DNA of 41,211 bases from Rhodanobacter sp. Lineage in GTDB: Bacteria; Pseudomonadota; Gammaproteobacteria; Xanthomonadales; Rhodanobacteraceae. A model generated the notes under the pieces. That model ran no database searches. It saw nothing but the letters and a program-made list of their open reading frames with translations, and was not told where the DNA came from. Location of the stretch: contig JASBTI010000013.1 in NCBI GenBank assembly GCA_030148505.1, forward strand, positions 1 through 41,211, given 5' to 3'. Both the position numbers and the translations under genes were made by a program. Positions 23,852 through 32,424 of this stretch are shown here, piece by piece (position 1 is the first letter of the stretch; each line of letters starts with the position of its first letter).

Positions 23852-24637
23852 ATGAGCGACATGAAAGGCAAGGTGGCCTTGATCACCGGCGCAGCCAGCG
23901 GTATCGGCAAAGGCATAGCGGAGCTCTACGCCCGCGAGGGCGCGGTGGTGGCAATCGCGGACATCAACCAGCAGGCGGCCGACGCCACGGCGGCCGCGAT
24001 CAACCAGGCTGGTGGCAAGGCCATCGGCATCGCCATGAACGTTACCGACGAGGCGGCGGTCAATGCCGGCACCGACAAGGTGGTCGCAGAGTTCGGCCAT
24101 CTGGACATCCTGATCTCCAATGCCGGCGTGCAAATCATCAATCCGATCGAGCAGTTCGCGTTTGCCGACTGGAAGAAAGTGCTGGCGATCCATCTGGACG
24201 GCGGGTTTCTCACCACCAAGGCCGCGCTCAAGCATATGTACAAGGACGATCGTGGCGGGATGGTGATCTATATGGGCTCGGTGCACTCCCACGAAGCCTC
24301 GAAACTGAAATCCGCCTATGTGGCCGCCAAGCACGGTCTGCTGGGGCTGGCGCGTACGCTGGCCAAGGAAGGGGCGCCGCACAAGGTGCGCTCGCACGTG
24401 ATCTGCCCCGGCTTCGTGCGCACCCCGCTGGTCGAGAAGCAGATTCCCGAGCAGGCAGAAGAGCTGGGTCTCAGCGGGGACGAGGTGATCAGGAATGTGA
24501 TGCTCAAGGATACCGTTGATGGGGTATTCACCACGGTCGAGGATATTGCGCAGACGGCACTTTACCTGGCCAGGTTTCCGAGCGCCGCGCTGACCGGCCA
24601 GTCGATCGTGGTCAGCCATGGCTGGCACATGCAGTAA
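23852..24637 (+). CDS. bdhA: 3-hydroxybutyrate dehydrogenase (SDR family)
   Basis: The 261-residue short-chain dehydrogenase oxidises D-3-hydroxybutyrate to acetoacetate with NAD. It shows the cofactor glycine motif [16 protein letters not shown], and the catalytic triad S143, Y156 and K160 (SAYVAAKHG). The C-terminus [15 protein letters not shown] is the hallmark ending of the BdhA subgroup. Start ATG 23852 follows GGGAGCGAGG; the frame is open from 23762 through the palindromic repeat and is not used there. It fits ketone-body or polyhydroxybutyrate breakdown, though no phaZ or phaC is in the window. Confidence 0.9.
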   Translation: MSDMKGKVALITGAASGIGKGIAELYAREGAVVAIADINQQAADATAAAINQAGGKAIGIAMNVTDEAAVNAGTDKVVAEFGHLDILISNAGVQIINPIEQFAFADWKKVLAIHLDGGFLTTKAALKHMYKDDRGGMVIYMGSVHSHEASKLKSAYVAAKHGLLGLARTLAKEGAPHKVRSHVICPGFVRTPLVEKQIPEQAEELGLSGDEVIRNVMLKDTVDGVFTTVEDIAQTALYLARFPSAALTGQSIVVSHGWHMQ

Positions 24638-24660
24638 GTTGCTACCCGGCGGAGTCACTC

Positions 24661-24759
24661 ATGCAAGTCCTCGATGCCTGGGGCGACGCCGTGGCATTCT
24701 TTCGTGACCCACGATGTGCATGGCAACAACTGACTATCAACCAAGGACACTCGGCATGA
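24661..24759 (+). CDS. Possible 32-residue ORF coupled to the next gene
   Basis: ATG 24661 has GGAG seven bases upstream and opens 32 codons (MQVLDAWGDAVAFFRDPRC...) whose TGA overlaps the next gene's ATG as ATGA. That arrangement is typical of translational coupling. The peptide contains two Trp and no membrane segment. It could be a leader peptide, a small protein or a chance frame; codon use is unremarkable. No relative is known to me. Confidence 0.35.
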   Translation: MQVLDAWGDAVAFFRDPRCAWQQLTINQGHSA

Positions 24760-25619
24760 CGATCAAGGTGGCATTTATCGGACTGGGCGCAATGGGGGCG
24801 CCGATGGCGGGGCACCTGGCCGCGGCCGGCCTGCTGCACGCGGTGGCCAATCGAACTCATGCCAAGGCCGAGGCTCTGGCACGACAGCTGGGCGTCACCG
24901 CACCTGCCACGCTGGCCGAGCTGGCCGTGAGCAGCGATATCGTCGCGCTGTGTGTTACCGCCGATGCCGATGTACTCGATACGGTCGAGGCATTGGCGCC
25001 GCATCTGAAACCCGGTGTGATCGTGATCGACCATTCCACCGTGGCGCCGGCTACCGCCAGGCAGGCGGCAGCCAGGCTGGCCGAGGTGGGTGCCTGCTTT
25101 CTTGACGCGCCCGTTTCCGGTGGTGTCGAGGGTGCGAAGAACGGCAAGCTGTCGGTGATGGTTGGCGGTGGGGCGGCAGTGGTCGCGCGCGCACTCCCAG
25201 TACTGGAAACCTATGCGTCGCGGGTCACCCATCTTGGTGACGTGGGCACCGGCCAAGCCACCAAGGCGGTCAACCAGGTACTGGTCGCCGGGATCGCGCA
25301 GGCGGTGTGCGAAGGTCTGGCGCTTGGCGAAGCGCTCGGCCTCGATCCGGAACGCCTGATCCCCACGCTCGGGGCCGGTGCAGCCGGCAACTGGTTTCTG
25401 GAAAAACGTGGCGCCACGATGTTGCGCGACGAGTTCAGTATCGGCTTCAAGCTGGGTCTATTGCACAAGGATCTTGCCATCGTCAACGGCATTGCCCAGC
25501 GGGCCGGTACCGATCGCACGGTGATCGAAAAATCCCTGGCCGACTATGCCGAGTTGATGCGCCAAGGCCATGGCGACGAAGACATCTCGGCGCTGCTCCG
25601 ACTCAAGCGGAAGCGTTGA
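24756..25619 (+). CDS. Beta-hydroxyacid dehydrogenase (3-hydroxyisobutyrate dehydrogenase family)
   Basis: The 287-residue protein has the N-terminal Rossmann motif VAFIGLGAMGAPMAGHL, followed by ANRT, which hints at NADP preference (R after the second strand). The substrate-binding DAPVSGGVEGAKNGKLSVMVGG and the catalytic-lysine segment GTGQATKAVNQVL follow, then a helical domain ending with GLLHKDLAIV. The family includes 3-hydroxyisobutyrate dehydrogenase, tartronate semialdehyde reductase and glyoxylate/succinic-semialdehyde reductases; the specific substrate cannot be told. The start ATG 24756 follows AAGGA. It is downstream of bdhA on the same strand and may be cotranscribed. Confidence 0.85.
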   Translation: MTIKVAFIGLGAMGAPMAGHLAAAGLLHAVANRTHAKAEALARQLGVTAPATLAELAVSSDIVALCVTADADVLDTVEALAPHLKPGVIVIDHSTVAPATARQAAARLAEVGACFLDAPVSGGVEGAKNGKLSVMVGGGAAVVARALPVLETYASRVTHLGDVGTGQATKAVNQVLVAGIAQAVCEGLALGEALGLDPERLIPTLGAGAAGNWFLEKRGATMLRDEFSIGFKLGLLHKDLAIVNGIAQRAGTDRTVIEKSLADYAELMRQGHGDEDISALLRLKRKR

Positions 25620-25690
25620 AGCCCTCGGTCACCGGTCAGGCCTCCGCTACCCCGCGTCGCGCCCACGGATGCGGTTTACCATGATACGAG

Positions 25691-25726
25691 GCCATTCGCC
25701 CGGTGCGCCGTCGCCGGGCGAATGGC
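25691..25726. terminator. Strong hairpin between convergent genes
   Basis: GCCATTCGCCCGG and CCGGGCGAATGGC form a perfect 13-bp stem with a 10-base loop, between the ends of the dehydrogenase (+) and the SPOR gene (-). The T-run after the stem is poor on both strands, so it may act as a bidirectional transcript end rather than a textbook intrinsic terminator. Confidence 0.55.
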
Positions 25727-25748
25727 TTGTGTGCCTGAGAGCTTCTGC

Positions 25749-26444
25749 TTAGTTGCCTTCCTTCAACGCAATCGCCTTGATTCCAGCCCGGGCGAGCTGC
25801 TGCTTGGTCGACTCCAGCGCGGTGGCGGAGCGGAAAGGCCCCAGTCGTACCCGATGGAAGACCTGGCCGCCGATGTTGACGGATTGCACCCTGGCAACGA
25901 AACCTTGCAACGCGAGTTTTGCCTTGAGCGTTTCGGCATCGGCAGCGTTCGGAAAGGCGCCTACCTGCAGCAGATAGCCACTGCCGGAAGCGGATGTCAC
26001 GGCACTGGCCGGGGCCGCGGTGATATCGACGCGATCCGCGGCGGGCGCATTGGCCGCGGCGGCGGCCTGTTGCTGTTGTCCCTGTTGTTGAGCGGCGAGC
26101 TGCTTCTGTTGCTGCTCGGCACGGGCCTGGGCGCTGATCTCGGCATCCGGAATACGGACTTCCTTCTCCGAAAGTACGGAGTAGAAATCGTATTGGGGCT
26201 TTTTGGCTTGGCTGCCGTTTGCGGCTGATTCCAGGACGCCGGGAGAGCTGCCATGTTGCGCCGTGGCCTGCGGGTTGGCTTTCGGCCCCGCCGGTTTGCG
26301 CAGGCTGGTCATCAGGCTGCCGCGCATCATGACAACCATCAGAATGCCACCGAGCAGGATGCCGATGGCGATATAGCCCCAGATGGGGAAGCCCTTGCGG
26401 CCATTGCGAACGGCCTGGCGGCCTTTGCCTTTACGTGTTGCCAT
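25749..26444 (-). CDS. SPOR-domain membrane protein
   Basis: The 231-residue protein has a short basic cytoplasmic tail (MATRKGKGRQAVRNGRKG), one membrane helix (about 21-41), a Gln/Ala-rich linker (about 110-140), and a C-terminal SPOR domain (about 155-231: YLLQVGAFPNAADAETLKAKLALQGF to HRVRLGPF). SPOR domains bind denuded glycan strands at the division septum, so it is FtsN-like in layout. It lacks an obvious FtsN essential region, so I do not name it ftsN. In related genomes this gene follows argS; here its ATG overlaps the stop of an argS relic (TAATG arrangement). Confidence 0.87.
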   Translation of the reverse strand: MATRKGKGRQAVRNGRKGFPIWGYIAIGILLGGILMVVMMRGSLMTSLRKPAGPKANPQATAQHGSSPGVLESAANGSQAKKPQYDFYSVLSEKEVRIPDAEISAQARAEQQQKQLAAQQQGQQQQAAAAANAPAADRVDITAAPASAVTSASGSGYLLQVGAFPNAADAETLKAKLALQGFVARVQSVNIGGQVFHRVRLGPFRSATALESTKQQLARAGIKAIALKEGN

Positions 26445-27000
26445 TACTCGTTCTCCGGGGCACTCAGGCCCAACAAACCCAGACCATTTTTAACTACTTG
26501 CCCGGTCGCTACCACCAGGGCGGGGCGCACATGGCGCAATGTGGCATCGTCGCCTCGACACGGTTGTGCGTTGTAGTGTCGGTGAAACGCAGGGTCAACT
26601 CACGCTGTCAGCGGGCGATCAGGTGAGTTTCCAGGTCGGTCGTGGCAGCGGCGGCCAACGCGGGAAATGTCGACAGTTCGGTCAGAGCCTCCGCTCGTGC
26701 TCGTTGTCAGCCGAGCCGGTGCCGCAGACTATCCTGCAGGTCGACCGTGAAACCTTCGTCGGCGGCGTGCCGAAACACGCAGCGGACAAGCGCCTGAGCA
26801 TACTGGATGTAATACACCGGGTTGTCGTTTTTCCGCGAGGGGCCAAGTCAATATCGCATGTCGGTCGGGAGCCGGCCTTTCAGGCGAGCAGAAAAGCGGC
26901 GCGTGGCGCCACGGTGGACCTCGTCGACCCGTTCGGAGTGCGGGCAGCGCCAGATCAACAGGCAGGCTGCCGCCGTCTCGCCAGTGTCCGGATCGACTGC
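26444..27000 (-). pseudogene. argS: argS (arginyl-tRNA synthetase) C-terminal relic
   Basis: Minus-strand reading recovers, in changing frames, segments of the ArgS anticodon-binding domain. From upstream they are VDEVHRGATRRF, KNDNPVYYIQYAQ, DNEHER, ALTELSTFPALAAAATTDLE, THLIAR, AFHRHYNAQP and, at the end, DDATLRHVRPALVVATGQVV followed by KNGLGLLGLSAPENE. These are colinear with the family but separated by several frameshifts and stop codons (for example TGA where a Tyr codon is expected after LIAR). The final stop overlaps the SPOR gene start. The N-terminal catalytic part (HIGH and KMSK motifs) is not found upstream. ArgS is essential, so a functional copy must exist elsewhere or the assembly is faulty here. 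Confidence 0.8.
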
Positions 27001-27208
27001 GGAACCAGGCCGTGCAGGTACTTTCGCGGGGGTAGCAGGTGGTTTACGGAGCTGGCAATTTACCAGGCCACTTCCCCGTGGGCATGGCGAGGGCTTGCCG
27101 TCTGCGGAGGCTGACCCCGGGACGCCAGGTGGCGCCTGGAGCTGTGGATAACTCTGTGGGCAAGGCTCCCGGTCTCGTGTCGCTGCAGTACAGCAAGTTA
27201 AGAAAACC

Positions 27209-27220
27209 TGGGATATCCCA
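27209..27220. promoter_or_regulatory. Palindrome TGGGATATCCCA, candidate activator site
   Basis: A perfect 12-bp dyad lies 27 bp from the outer edge of the IHF site. Around it, agtacagcaagtt (27188-27200) and agttactgtact (27244-27255) form an imperfect larger inverted repeat. Such nested dyads upstream of a sigma-54 promoter fit an enhancer-binding protein, but the protein is unknown. Confidence 0.4.
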
Positions 27221-27235
27221 AAAATAAATTATTTA

Positions 27236-27248
27236 TATCAATAAGTTA
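27236..27248 (+). promoter_or_regulatory. IHF binding site match
   Basis: TATCAATAAGTTA is a perfect match to WATCAANNNNTTR. It is embedded in an AT-rich tract (27219-27248) that stands out from the GC-rich surroundings. It lies about 20 bp upstream of the -24/-12 element, where IHF bends DNA for sigma-54 promoters. Confidence 0.6.
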
Positions 27249-27268
27249 CTGTACTTAGTTGGCGTGGA

Positions 27269-27284
27269 AGGCAAGGTGCTTGCT
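27269..27284 (+). promoter_or_regulatory. Sigma-54 (-24/-12) promoter
   Basis: aGGCAaG-N4-TTGCT matches TGGCACG-N4-TTGCW with GG at 27270-27271 and GC at 27282-27283, correctly ten bases apart. Only two consensus positions differ. The predicted start is near 27294. No protein gene follows on this strand before the terminator at 27481. Confidence 0.55.
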
Positions 27285-27293
27285 GCCAGGGCC

Positions 27294-27511
27294 GGGGTGG
27301 ACATGATGTGTATAAATATCGGGGCCGCGTTCGGTCTCGTGGACAGGGGCGTTTACCGACGACCGGTGCGTCATTGGCTTGTCATACGGCGCCGCCATAC
27401 TCTGTCGGTGCCTGACATGACTCCCCTCCATGACACGGCATTCGGAGACGCCGCTCTCTCCTCTCCCCAAATCGGCCACTCGGCGCGGGTCTTCCCGCGC
27501 CGTTTTTCTTT
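27294..27511 (+). ncRNA. Candidate sigma-54-dependent small RNA
   Basis: The span from the predicted sigma-54 start to a strong intrinsic terminator is about 215 bases. Open frames inside it have no ribosome-binding site or family resemblance, and the only longer one runs through the terminator into the antisense of radC. A pyrimidine-rich segment (ctctctcctctcccc, about 27454-27468), complementary to Shine-Dalgarno-like sequences, lies just before the terminator stem. This is typical of base-pairing regulators. The call is inference from promoter plus terminator plus absence of a gene; alternatives are the remnant leader of a deleted gene such as a pilin. Confidence 0.4.
27481..27507 (+). 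terminator. Intrinsic terminator
   Basis: CGGCGCGGG and CCCGCGCCG form a perfect 9-bp stem with a TCTT loop, followed by TTTTTCTTT. The T-run is only on the plus strand, so it terminates rightward transcription toward the 3' end of radC. Confidence 0.85.
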
Positions 27512-27547
27512 GATCGGCCGGCACGCTTGCGGGAGGCGACGGTTGCT

Positions 27548-28219
27548 TCAGATCAGGCCTCGTGCTGCCATCGAGACGGGTTCACCGCTGCCGATAATCA
27601 GGTGATCGAGCACGCGGACGCCTACCAGTTGCAGCGCCTCGCGTAATTCTTGCGTGATCGCCCGGTCGGCGGCGCTGGGTTCGGCCACGCCGGACGGATG
27701 GTTGTGGGCGAAGATGACGGCGCACGCATTGTGCTGGAGGCATGCCCGCACCACCTCGCGGGGATGCACATTGGCGCCATCGACGGTGCCGCGGAACAAT
27801 TCCTCGAAGGAAATCACGCGGTGCCGATTGTCCAGGTAGAGGCAACCGAATACTTCATACGGAAGATGCCGCAGGCGGGCGCGCAGATAGTTGCCGCTGT
27901 CGCGTGGATTGCCCAAGCTCTGCCGCTGCTGAAGCTTTTCAGCGAGGCTGCGGCGGGCCAGCTCCAGGGCCGCGGCAATTCGCGTTCGCTTCGCCGGTCC
28001 CAGGCCGGTGGCACGCATCTGCTGCTCGGGTCGAGCGAGCAAGGCGTCGAGGCTGCCTGCGGCCTCCAGCAGTTCACGGCCGAGCGCGATGGCATCCTTG
28101 CCACGACAGCCGCTGCCCAGCAGCACCGCCAGCAGCTCGGCGTCGGAAAGGGCCGCGATGCCTCGCGACAGCAATTTTTCACGGGGACGCTCGCCCTCGG
28201 GCCATTCGCGGATACTCAT
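27548..28219 (-). CDS. radC: RadC family JAB/MPN+ protein
   Basis: The 223-residue protein begins MSIREWPEGERPREKLLSRG, the conserved N-terminus of RadC, then helix-hairpin-helix-like segments (GLGPAKRTRIAAALELA). A JAMM metalloprotease-like domain follows: FEELFRGTVDGANVHPREVV with the glutamate, and FAHNHPSGVAEPSAAD with the metal-binding histidines and aspartate. Historically linked to DNA repair; the true role is unresolved. ATG 28219 is used; an open extension to 28678 overlaps coaBC. It is divergent from coaBC with a 95-bp gap. Confidence 0.9.
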   Translation of the reverse strand: MSIREWPEGERPREKLLSRGIAALSDAELLAVLLGSGCRGKDAIALGRELLEAAGSLDALLARPEQQMRATGLGPAKRTRIAAALELARRSLAEKLQQRQSLGNPRDSGNYLRARLRHLPYEVFGCLYLDNRHRVISFEELFRGTVDGANVHPREVVRACLQHNACAVIFAHNHPSGVAEPSAADRAITQELREALQLVGVRVLDHLIIGSGEPVSMAARGLI

Positions 28220-28314
28220 TACCGCAGTTTCCGGATTGTCGTCACTCGCCGACAGCGGCGGAGCGGAATGATCCGGTAAGCTAAGGGTCTGCTCGATTGT
28301 CAGGCCTGCCTTAC

Positions 28315-29520
28315 ATGAGTCTTGCCCAACGCCGCATCCTGCTCGGAGTATCGGGTGGTATTGCCGCCTACAAATCCTGCGACCTGGTTCGTCGCCTGCG
28401 TGGACTTGGTGCCGAGGTTCGCGTGGTGATGACCGAGAACGCCACCCGCTTCGTGGGACCGGCGACGTTTCAGGCGTTGTCTGGTGAGCCAGTGCGGATT
28501 TCTTTGTGGGACGATTCCGCCGAGGCTGCCATGGGCCACATCGAGCTGGCGCGTTGGGCCGAACGCATTCTGATCGCGCCGGCCAGTGCCGAACTGCTGG
28601 CGCGTCTGGCGCACGGTCACGCCAACGACCTGCTGAGCACACTGTGCCTGGCCAGTGCGGCACCGTTGCATGTGGCACCAGCGATGAACCAGCAGATGTG
28701 GGCGCACCCGGCGGTTCAGGCGAATCTCCAGACCTTGCGGCAGCGCGGTGTGCTGGTGTGGGGGCCGGCGGTCGGCGAACAGGCCTGCGGTGACGTGGGT
28801 TCCGGTCGTATGCTTGAGCCTGAGGCGTTGCGTGATGCGATGGTCGCCTCGTTTGGCGGCGGCATGCTGGACGGCTTGCGGGTGCTGATCAGCGCTGGGC
28901 CGACCTACGAGGACATTGACCCGGTACGTTTCATCGGCAACCGCAGCTCCGGTCGGATGGGTTTTGCGCTGGCCGAGGCAGCGGCGCTGGAAGGTGCGCA
29001 GGTAACCCTGGTGGCCGGTCCGGTAGGGCTGCCCACGCCCGCCGGGGTGGGGGTACGTGTGGATGTACGAAGTGCCGCGCAGATGCATGCCGCCGTGCTC
29101 AACGCTGCCGCCGAGGCGGACATCTATATCGGTACGGCAGCGGTAGGTGACTACCGGCCTGCTGAGGTGGCGAAGCGCAAGGTGAAAAAGCAGGCCGGTG
29201 CCGACCTGGTCCTCCAGCTGGCGGAAAATCCGGACATCCTGGCCAGCCTCTCGGCACAGGCCGCACACCCTTTCCTGGTAGGGTTTGCCGCCGAGACACA
29301 TGATGTGTTGATCTATGCGCATGAGAAATTGCAACGCAAGGGGCTGGATATGATCGCCGCCAACCAGGTGGGAGAAGGCCTCGGTTTCGAGGCCAGCGAA
29401 AACGCCCTCAGCGTGGTCTGGGATGGGGGCTCGATCGACTTGGCACGCGCATCGAAATCGGTGCTCGCGCGTCAGCTGGTGGGGATTGTGGCCGAACGCT
29501 TTCGGGCGGCGCGACCATGA
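28315..29520 (+). CDS. coaBC: Bifunctional phosphopantothenoylcysteine decarboxylase/synthetase
   Basis: The 401-residue flavoprotein makes 4'-phosphopantetheine for coenzyme A in two steps. The N-terminal CoaC half shows [21 protein letters not shown], the active-site histidine in [18 protein letters not shown] and the cysteine in [12 protein letters not shown]. The C-terminal CoaB half shows [31 protein letters not shown], and the catalytic lysine region [12 protein letters not shown] 28315 is the homologous start. Its stop overlaps the dut start by four bases. Confidence 0.94.
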   Translation: MSLAQRRILLGVSGGIAAYKSCDLVRRLRGLGAEVRVVMTENATRFVGPATFQALSGEPVRISLWDDSAEAAMGHIELARWAERILIAPASAELLARLAHGHANDLLSTLCLASAAPLHVAPAMNQQMWAHPAVQANLQTLRQRGVLVWGPAVGEQACGDVGSGRMLEPEALRDAMVASFGGGMLDGLRVLISAGPTYEDIDPVRFIGNRSSGRMGFALAEAAALEGAQVTLVAGPVGLPTPAGVGVRVDVRSAAQMHAAVLNAAAEADIYIGTAAVGDYRPAEVAKRKVKKQAGADLVLQLAENPDILASLSAQAAHPFLVGFAAETHDVLIYAHEKLQRKGLDMIAANQVGEGLGFEASENALSVVWDGGSIDLARASKSVLARQLVGIVAERFRAARP

Positions 29521-29987
29521 ATGGCCAGCCGGCGCTCGACATCGAGCTGAAGATACTCGACCCTCGACTGGGCGACAGTATCGCCTTGCCTGAAGCGGCG
29601 ACGGCGGGCAGCGCCGGGATGGATTTGCGCGCAGCGATCACGGCTCCGTTGACGCTGGCACCGGGCGAGAATGCGCTGGTACCCAGCGGCATGGCGATCC
29701 ACATCGGTGATGCGGGCTGGTGCGCGCTGATCGTGCCGCGCTCCGGCCTGGGTCACAAGCACGGCCTGGTGATGGGAAACCTGGTGGGCGTGATCGATGC
29801 CGACTATCAGGGGCCGTTGATGATTTCATGCTGGAACCGCGGAAACCAGCCGTACACCATCGGCATTGGCGATCGTATTGCACAGTTGTTGCTGGTGCCG
29901 GTGGCTCGGCCAAGGTTGAACATCGTGAACGAATTCGCACCCAGTGAGCGCGGCAGCGGCGGGTTCGGATCGACGGGCATCCAGTAG
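29517..29987 (+). CDS. dut: Deoxyuridine 5'-triphosphate nucleotidohydrolase
   Basis: The 156-residue trimeric dUTPase hydrolyses dUTP to dUMP, keeping uracil out of DNA and feeding dTMP synthesis. All five motifs are visible: [36 protein letters not shown] with the catalytic Asp, [12 protein letters not shown], and the C-terminal [10 protein letters not shown] arm. It overlaps coaBC by ATGA, so the two are cotranslated. The coaBC-dut-algC order is the usual one in Pseudomonas and Xanthomonas relatives. Confidence 0.95.
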   Translation: MNGQPALDIELKILDPRLGDSIALPEAATAGSAGMDLRAAITAPLTLAPGENALVPSGMAIHIGDAGWCALIVPRSGLGHKHGLVMGNLVGVIDADYQGPLMISCWNRGNQPYTIGIGDRIAQLLLVPVARPRLNIVNEFAPSERGSGGFGSTGIQ

Positions 29988-30047
29988 GCGGGTGGCCTCA
30001 CGACGAGGTCTACCGATCACCAGGCTAAAGTCTGCGGGGACAGGTTT

Positions 30048-32375
30048 ATGGCGACAGGCAAAGCGCGGAGTCACAAGGGCGGTTCATCGCGTGACTGGCG
30101 GCGACTGCTGCCGTTGGCTGGTGCGACAGCCTTGCTGCTGCTGGGTTTGCTGGGCGGCTGGCAGACCTGGTTGATTGCCAGGGAAACCGAGGCGGTGACG
30201 CGCGTGCACGGTGCCCAAGATAAGGCGGTGCGGGCGTTGGCCGCCGAAATTACCTTGCAGAAGCACGAGGTCGAGGCCGCGCTGGCCGCAGTGGATCCGA
30301 CCACGATCATGCAAAATCGGGTGCAGGTCGCTGCGGATGTGCGACAACGGCTGCCTCAGGTGAGGGAGTTGGAGTTTTACAGTGGCGACTTGAGCGAGGT
30401 ACTGCACGCCAACTACCGTCAGTTCGGCTATGCCAAGGCCGCCCAGCTGATGTCGGCGCAGACCGATGGTGGTCACTCACTGGCGCAGAGCCTTTCTGAC
30501 GGTCACGGCGAGCGTCGCCTGAGCCTGGTGATTCCGTTGGGTTCCGGGAAAAAGGTTGCTGCATGGGCCTGGGTCGAGTTGTCCTTTGCGCCGCTTCGTC
30601 AGCGTTTCGAGTCGATCTCGCCGGCGACCGGACGCCTGGACCTGCGGCAGGGCGATCGCGAGGGTGACGTGCGCCTGCTGTCGCACGGTGCAGCCACCGG
30701 GCAGGCGGAAACCACGGGCAAGCGGGTTCCAGGCAGCGTATTCACGGTAGATGCTGCGCTGCCTGGCGCTTTCATCGTTTTGCCCCGCTCGTTGCCGCTG
30801 GGTATCTTGCTGACTCTGCTGGGTCTGACAGGAGGAGGCTTGCTATTGTGGCTACGCCAGCGCATGCACTGGCTGCCGATTGTCGAACCCATCGAGGAGA
30901 CTTTGTTGTCCGTAGAACCCAAAAAGAAGTCGGAACCCCATGAGAAGGCGCCGATAGGCCCTGCTGCGGTTGCACCGTCCAGTCCCGCTGCGCTTAGCGT
31001 GGATTCCAGCATTTTCCGCACCTATGACATACGTGGGGTAGTGGGCAAGACTTTGAACAGGGATGTCGCGCGAGCCCTTGGCCAGTCGATCGGCATGTTG
31101 ATGAACGAGAAGGGCTTGCGCGAGATCGTGATCGGCCGGGATGGTCGCCTGTCAGGTCCCGAGCTTGCCGGAGCGCTGGCGGATGGGTTACGCGCCGCGG
31201 GTATCGACGTCATTGACGTGGGAGCAGTGCCGACACCGGTGGTCTACTACGCGGCCTACCATTTCAACACCGGCTGCGGGGTGGCCGTGACCGGCAGCCA
31301 CAATCCCCCGGACTACAATGGCTTCAAAATTGTGGTCGACGGTGAGACCTTGTCCGAAGACGCCATACAGGATCTCTATCGGCGCATCGCCAGCGGAAAT
31401 CTGGATAGCGACGGTGCCGGTGCCTTGCGTGAAGTCGATATCACCGCAGACTACATCGAGAAGATTACCTCGGACGTGCTGGCTGAGCGCAGCCTCAAGG
31501 TCGTTGTCGATTGTGGCAACGGTATTCCAGGCATGTTGGCGCCTCAAGTACTCGAAGGTATCGGCTGTCAAGTCATTCCGCTTTATTGCGACGTCGACGG
31601 TACGTTCCCGAACCATCATCCGGACCCCTCCGATCCAGCCAATCTGGAAGACCTGATTCTGGCGGTCAACAAGACCGGTGCGGACCTCGGCCTGGCTTTC
31701 GATGGCGATGGCGACCGTCTGGGCGTGGTGACCCGCTCCGGCGAGATTATCTATCCGGATCGGCTTTTGATGTTGTTTGCCCGCGACGTGCTTTCACGAC
31801 AGCCAGGCGCCACGGTGATCTATGACGTCAAGTGCACCAGTCACCTGAAAGGTCAGATCCTCGACGCCGGTGGCAGTCCACTGATGTGGCGGACCGGCCA
31901 TTCGCTGATCAAGGCGAAGATGCGCGAGACCGGTGCCGAGCTCGCTGGAGAGATGAGCGGCCACTTCTTCTTCAAGGAACGCTGGTACGGTTTCGATGAT
32001 GGCATTTACGCCGCCGCCCGGCTTCTGGAGATCCTTGCCGGCGACCTCGAAGGACGCCTACCGGAGGTTATTTTCGCCACTTTGCCGAAAAGTGTCTCCA
32101 CTCCCGAGCTGAAGATCGAATTGGGCGAGGGCGAGCACTATCAGTTCATGGACGCATTGCGCAAGCAGGCAACTTTCGAGGACGCGACCTTGATTACCCT
32201 GGATGGCCTGCGTGCGGACTGGCCCGATGGCTGGGGCCTGGTGCGAGCCTCCAACACCACGCCGGTACTGGTGCTGCGTTTCGAGGCTGACAACGGAGCG
32301 GCGCTGAAACGAATCCAGCAAGCCTTCCGCAAACAATTGCTGGCCGTGAACTTCAAGTTGAAGTTGCCCTTTTGA
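30048..32375 (+). CDS. algC: Phosphomannomutase/phosphoglucomutase with membrane-anchored N-terminal extension
   Basis: The last about 455 residues are a full alpha-D-phosphohexomutase. SIFRTYDIRGVVG is at about 325, the phosphoserine loop TGSHNPPDYNG has S417, the metal loop is FDGDGDRLGVV, the sugar loop GEMSGHFFFKE, and the phosphate loop RASNTTPVLVLRF. It interconverts hexose 1- and 6-phosphates for LPS, exopolysaccharide and nucleotide sugars. The first about 290 residues hold two hydrophobic helices (about 19-42 and 243-268) flanking a periplasmic domain of about 200 residues without a recognised fold. A Pro/Ala/Lys linker then leads to the enzyme. The long form is common in Xanthomonadales and is one gene here, 60 bases after dut. 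Confidence 0.92.
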   Translation: MATGKARSHKGGSSRDWRRLLPLAGATALLLLGLLGGWQTWLIARETEAVTRVHGAQDKAVRALAAEITLQKHEVEAALAAVDPTTIMQNRVQVAADVRQRLPQVRELEFYSGDLSEVLHANYRQFGYAKAAQLMSAQTDGGHSLAQSLSDGHGERRLSLVIPLGSGKKVAAWAWVELSFAPLRQRFESISPATGRLDLRQGDREGDVRLLSHGAATGQAETTGKRVPGSVFTVDAALPGAFIVLPRSLPLGILLTLLGLTGGGLLLWLRQRMHWLPIVEPIEETLLSVEPKKKSEPHEKAPIGPAAVAPSSPAALSVDSSIFRTYDIRGVVGKTLNRDVARALGQSIGMLMNEKGLREIVIGRDGRLSGPELAGALADGLRAAGIDVIDVGAVPTPVVYYAAYHFNTGCGVAVTGSHNPPDYNGFKIVVDGETLSEDAIQDLYRRIASGNLDSDGAGALREVDITADYIEKITSDVLAERSLKVVVDCGNGIPGMLAPQVLEGIGCQVIPLYCDVDGTFPNHHPDPSDPANLEDLILAVNKTGADLGLAFDGDGDRLGVVTRSGEIIYPDRLLMLFARDVLSRQPGATVIYDVKCTSHLKGQILDAGGSPLMWRTGHSLIKAKMRETGAELAGEMSGHFFFKERWYGFDDGIYAAARLLEILAGDLEGRLPEVIFATLPKSVSTPELKIELGEGEHYQFMDALRKQATFEDATLITLDGLRADWPDGWGLVRASNTTPVLVLRFEADNGAALKRIQQAFRKQLLAVNFKLKLPF

Positions 32376-32424
32376 TCCCCGACCGGGCTTCGCGGCGACG
32401 GTCCCGTCCCGCCGGCTGGAGCAG

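Noticed and set aside
27143..27151. Perfect DnaA-box match (tgtggataa)
   Set aside because: A single 9-mer with no cluster, no dnaA or dnaN nearby and no AT-rich unwinding element in register; chance or relic.
27264..27605. 113-codon plus-strand frame in the argS-radC gap
   Set aside because: No ribosome-binding site, runs through the terminator and into antisense radC, no recognisable fold; the region is better read as non-coding.
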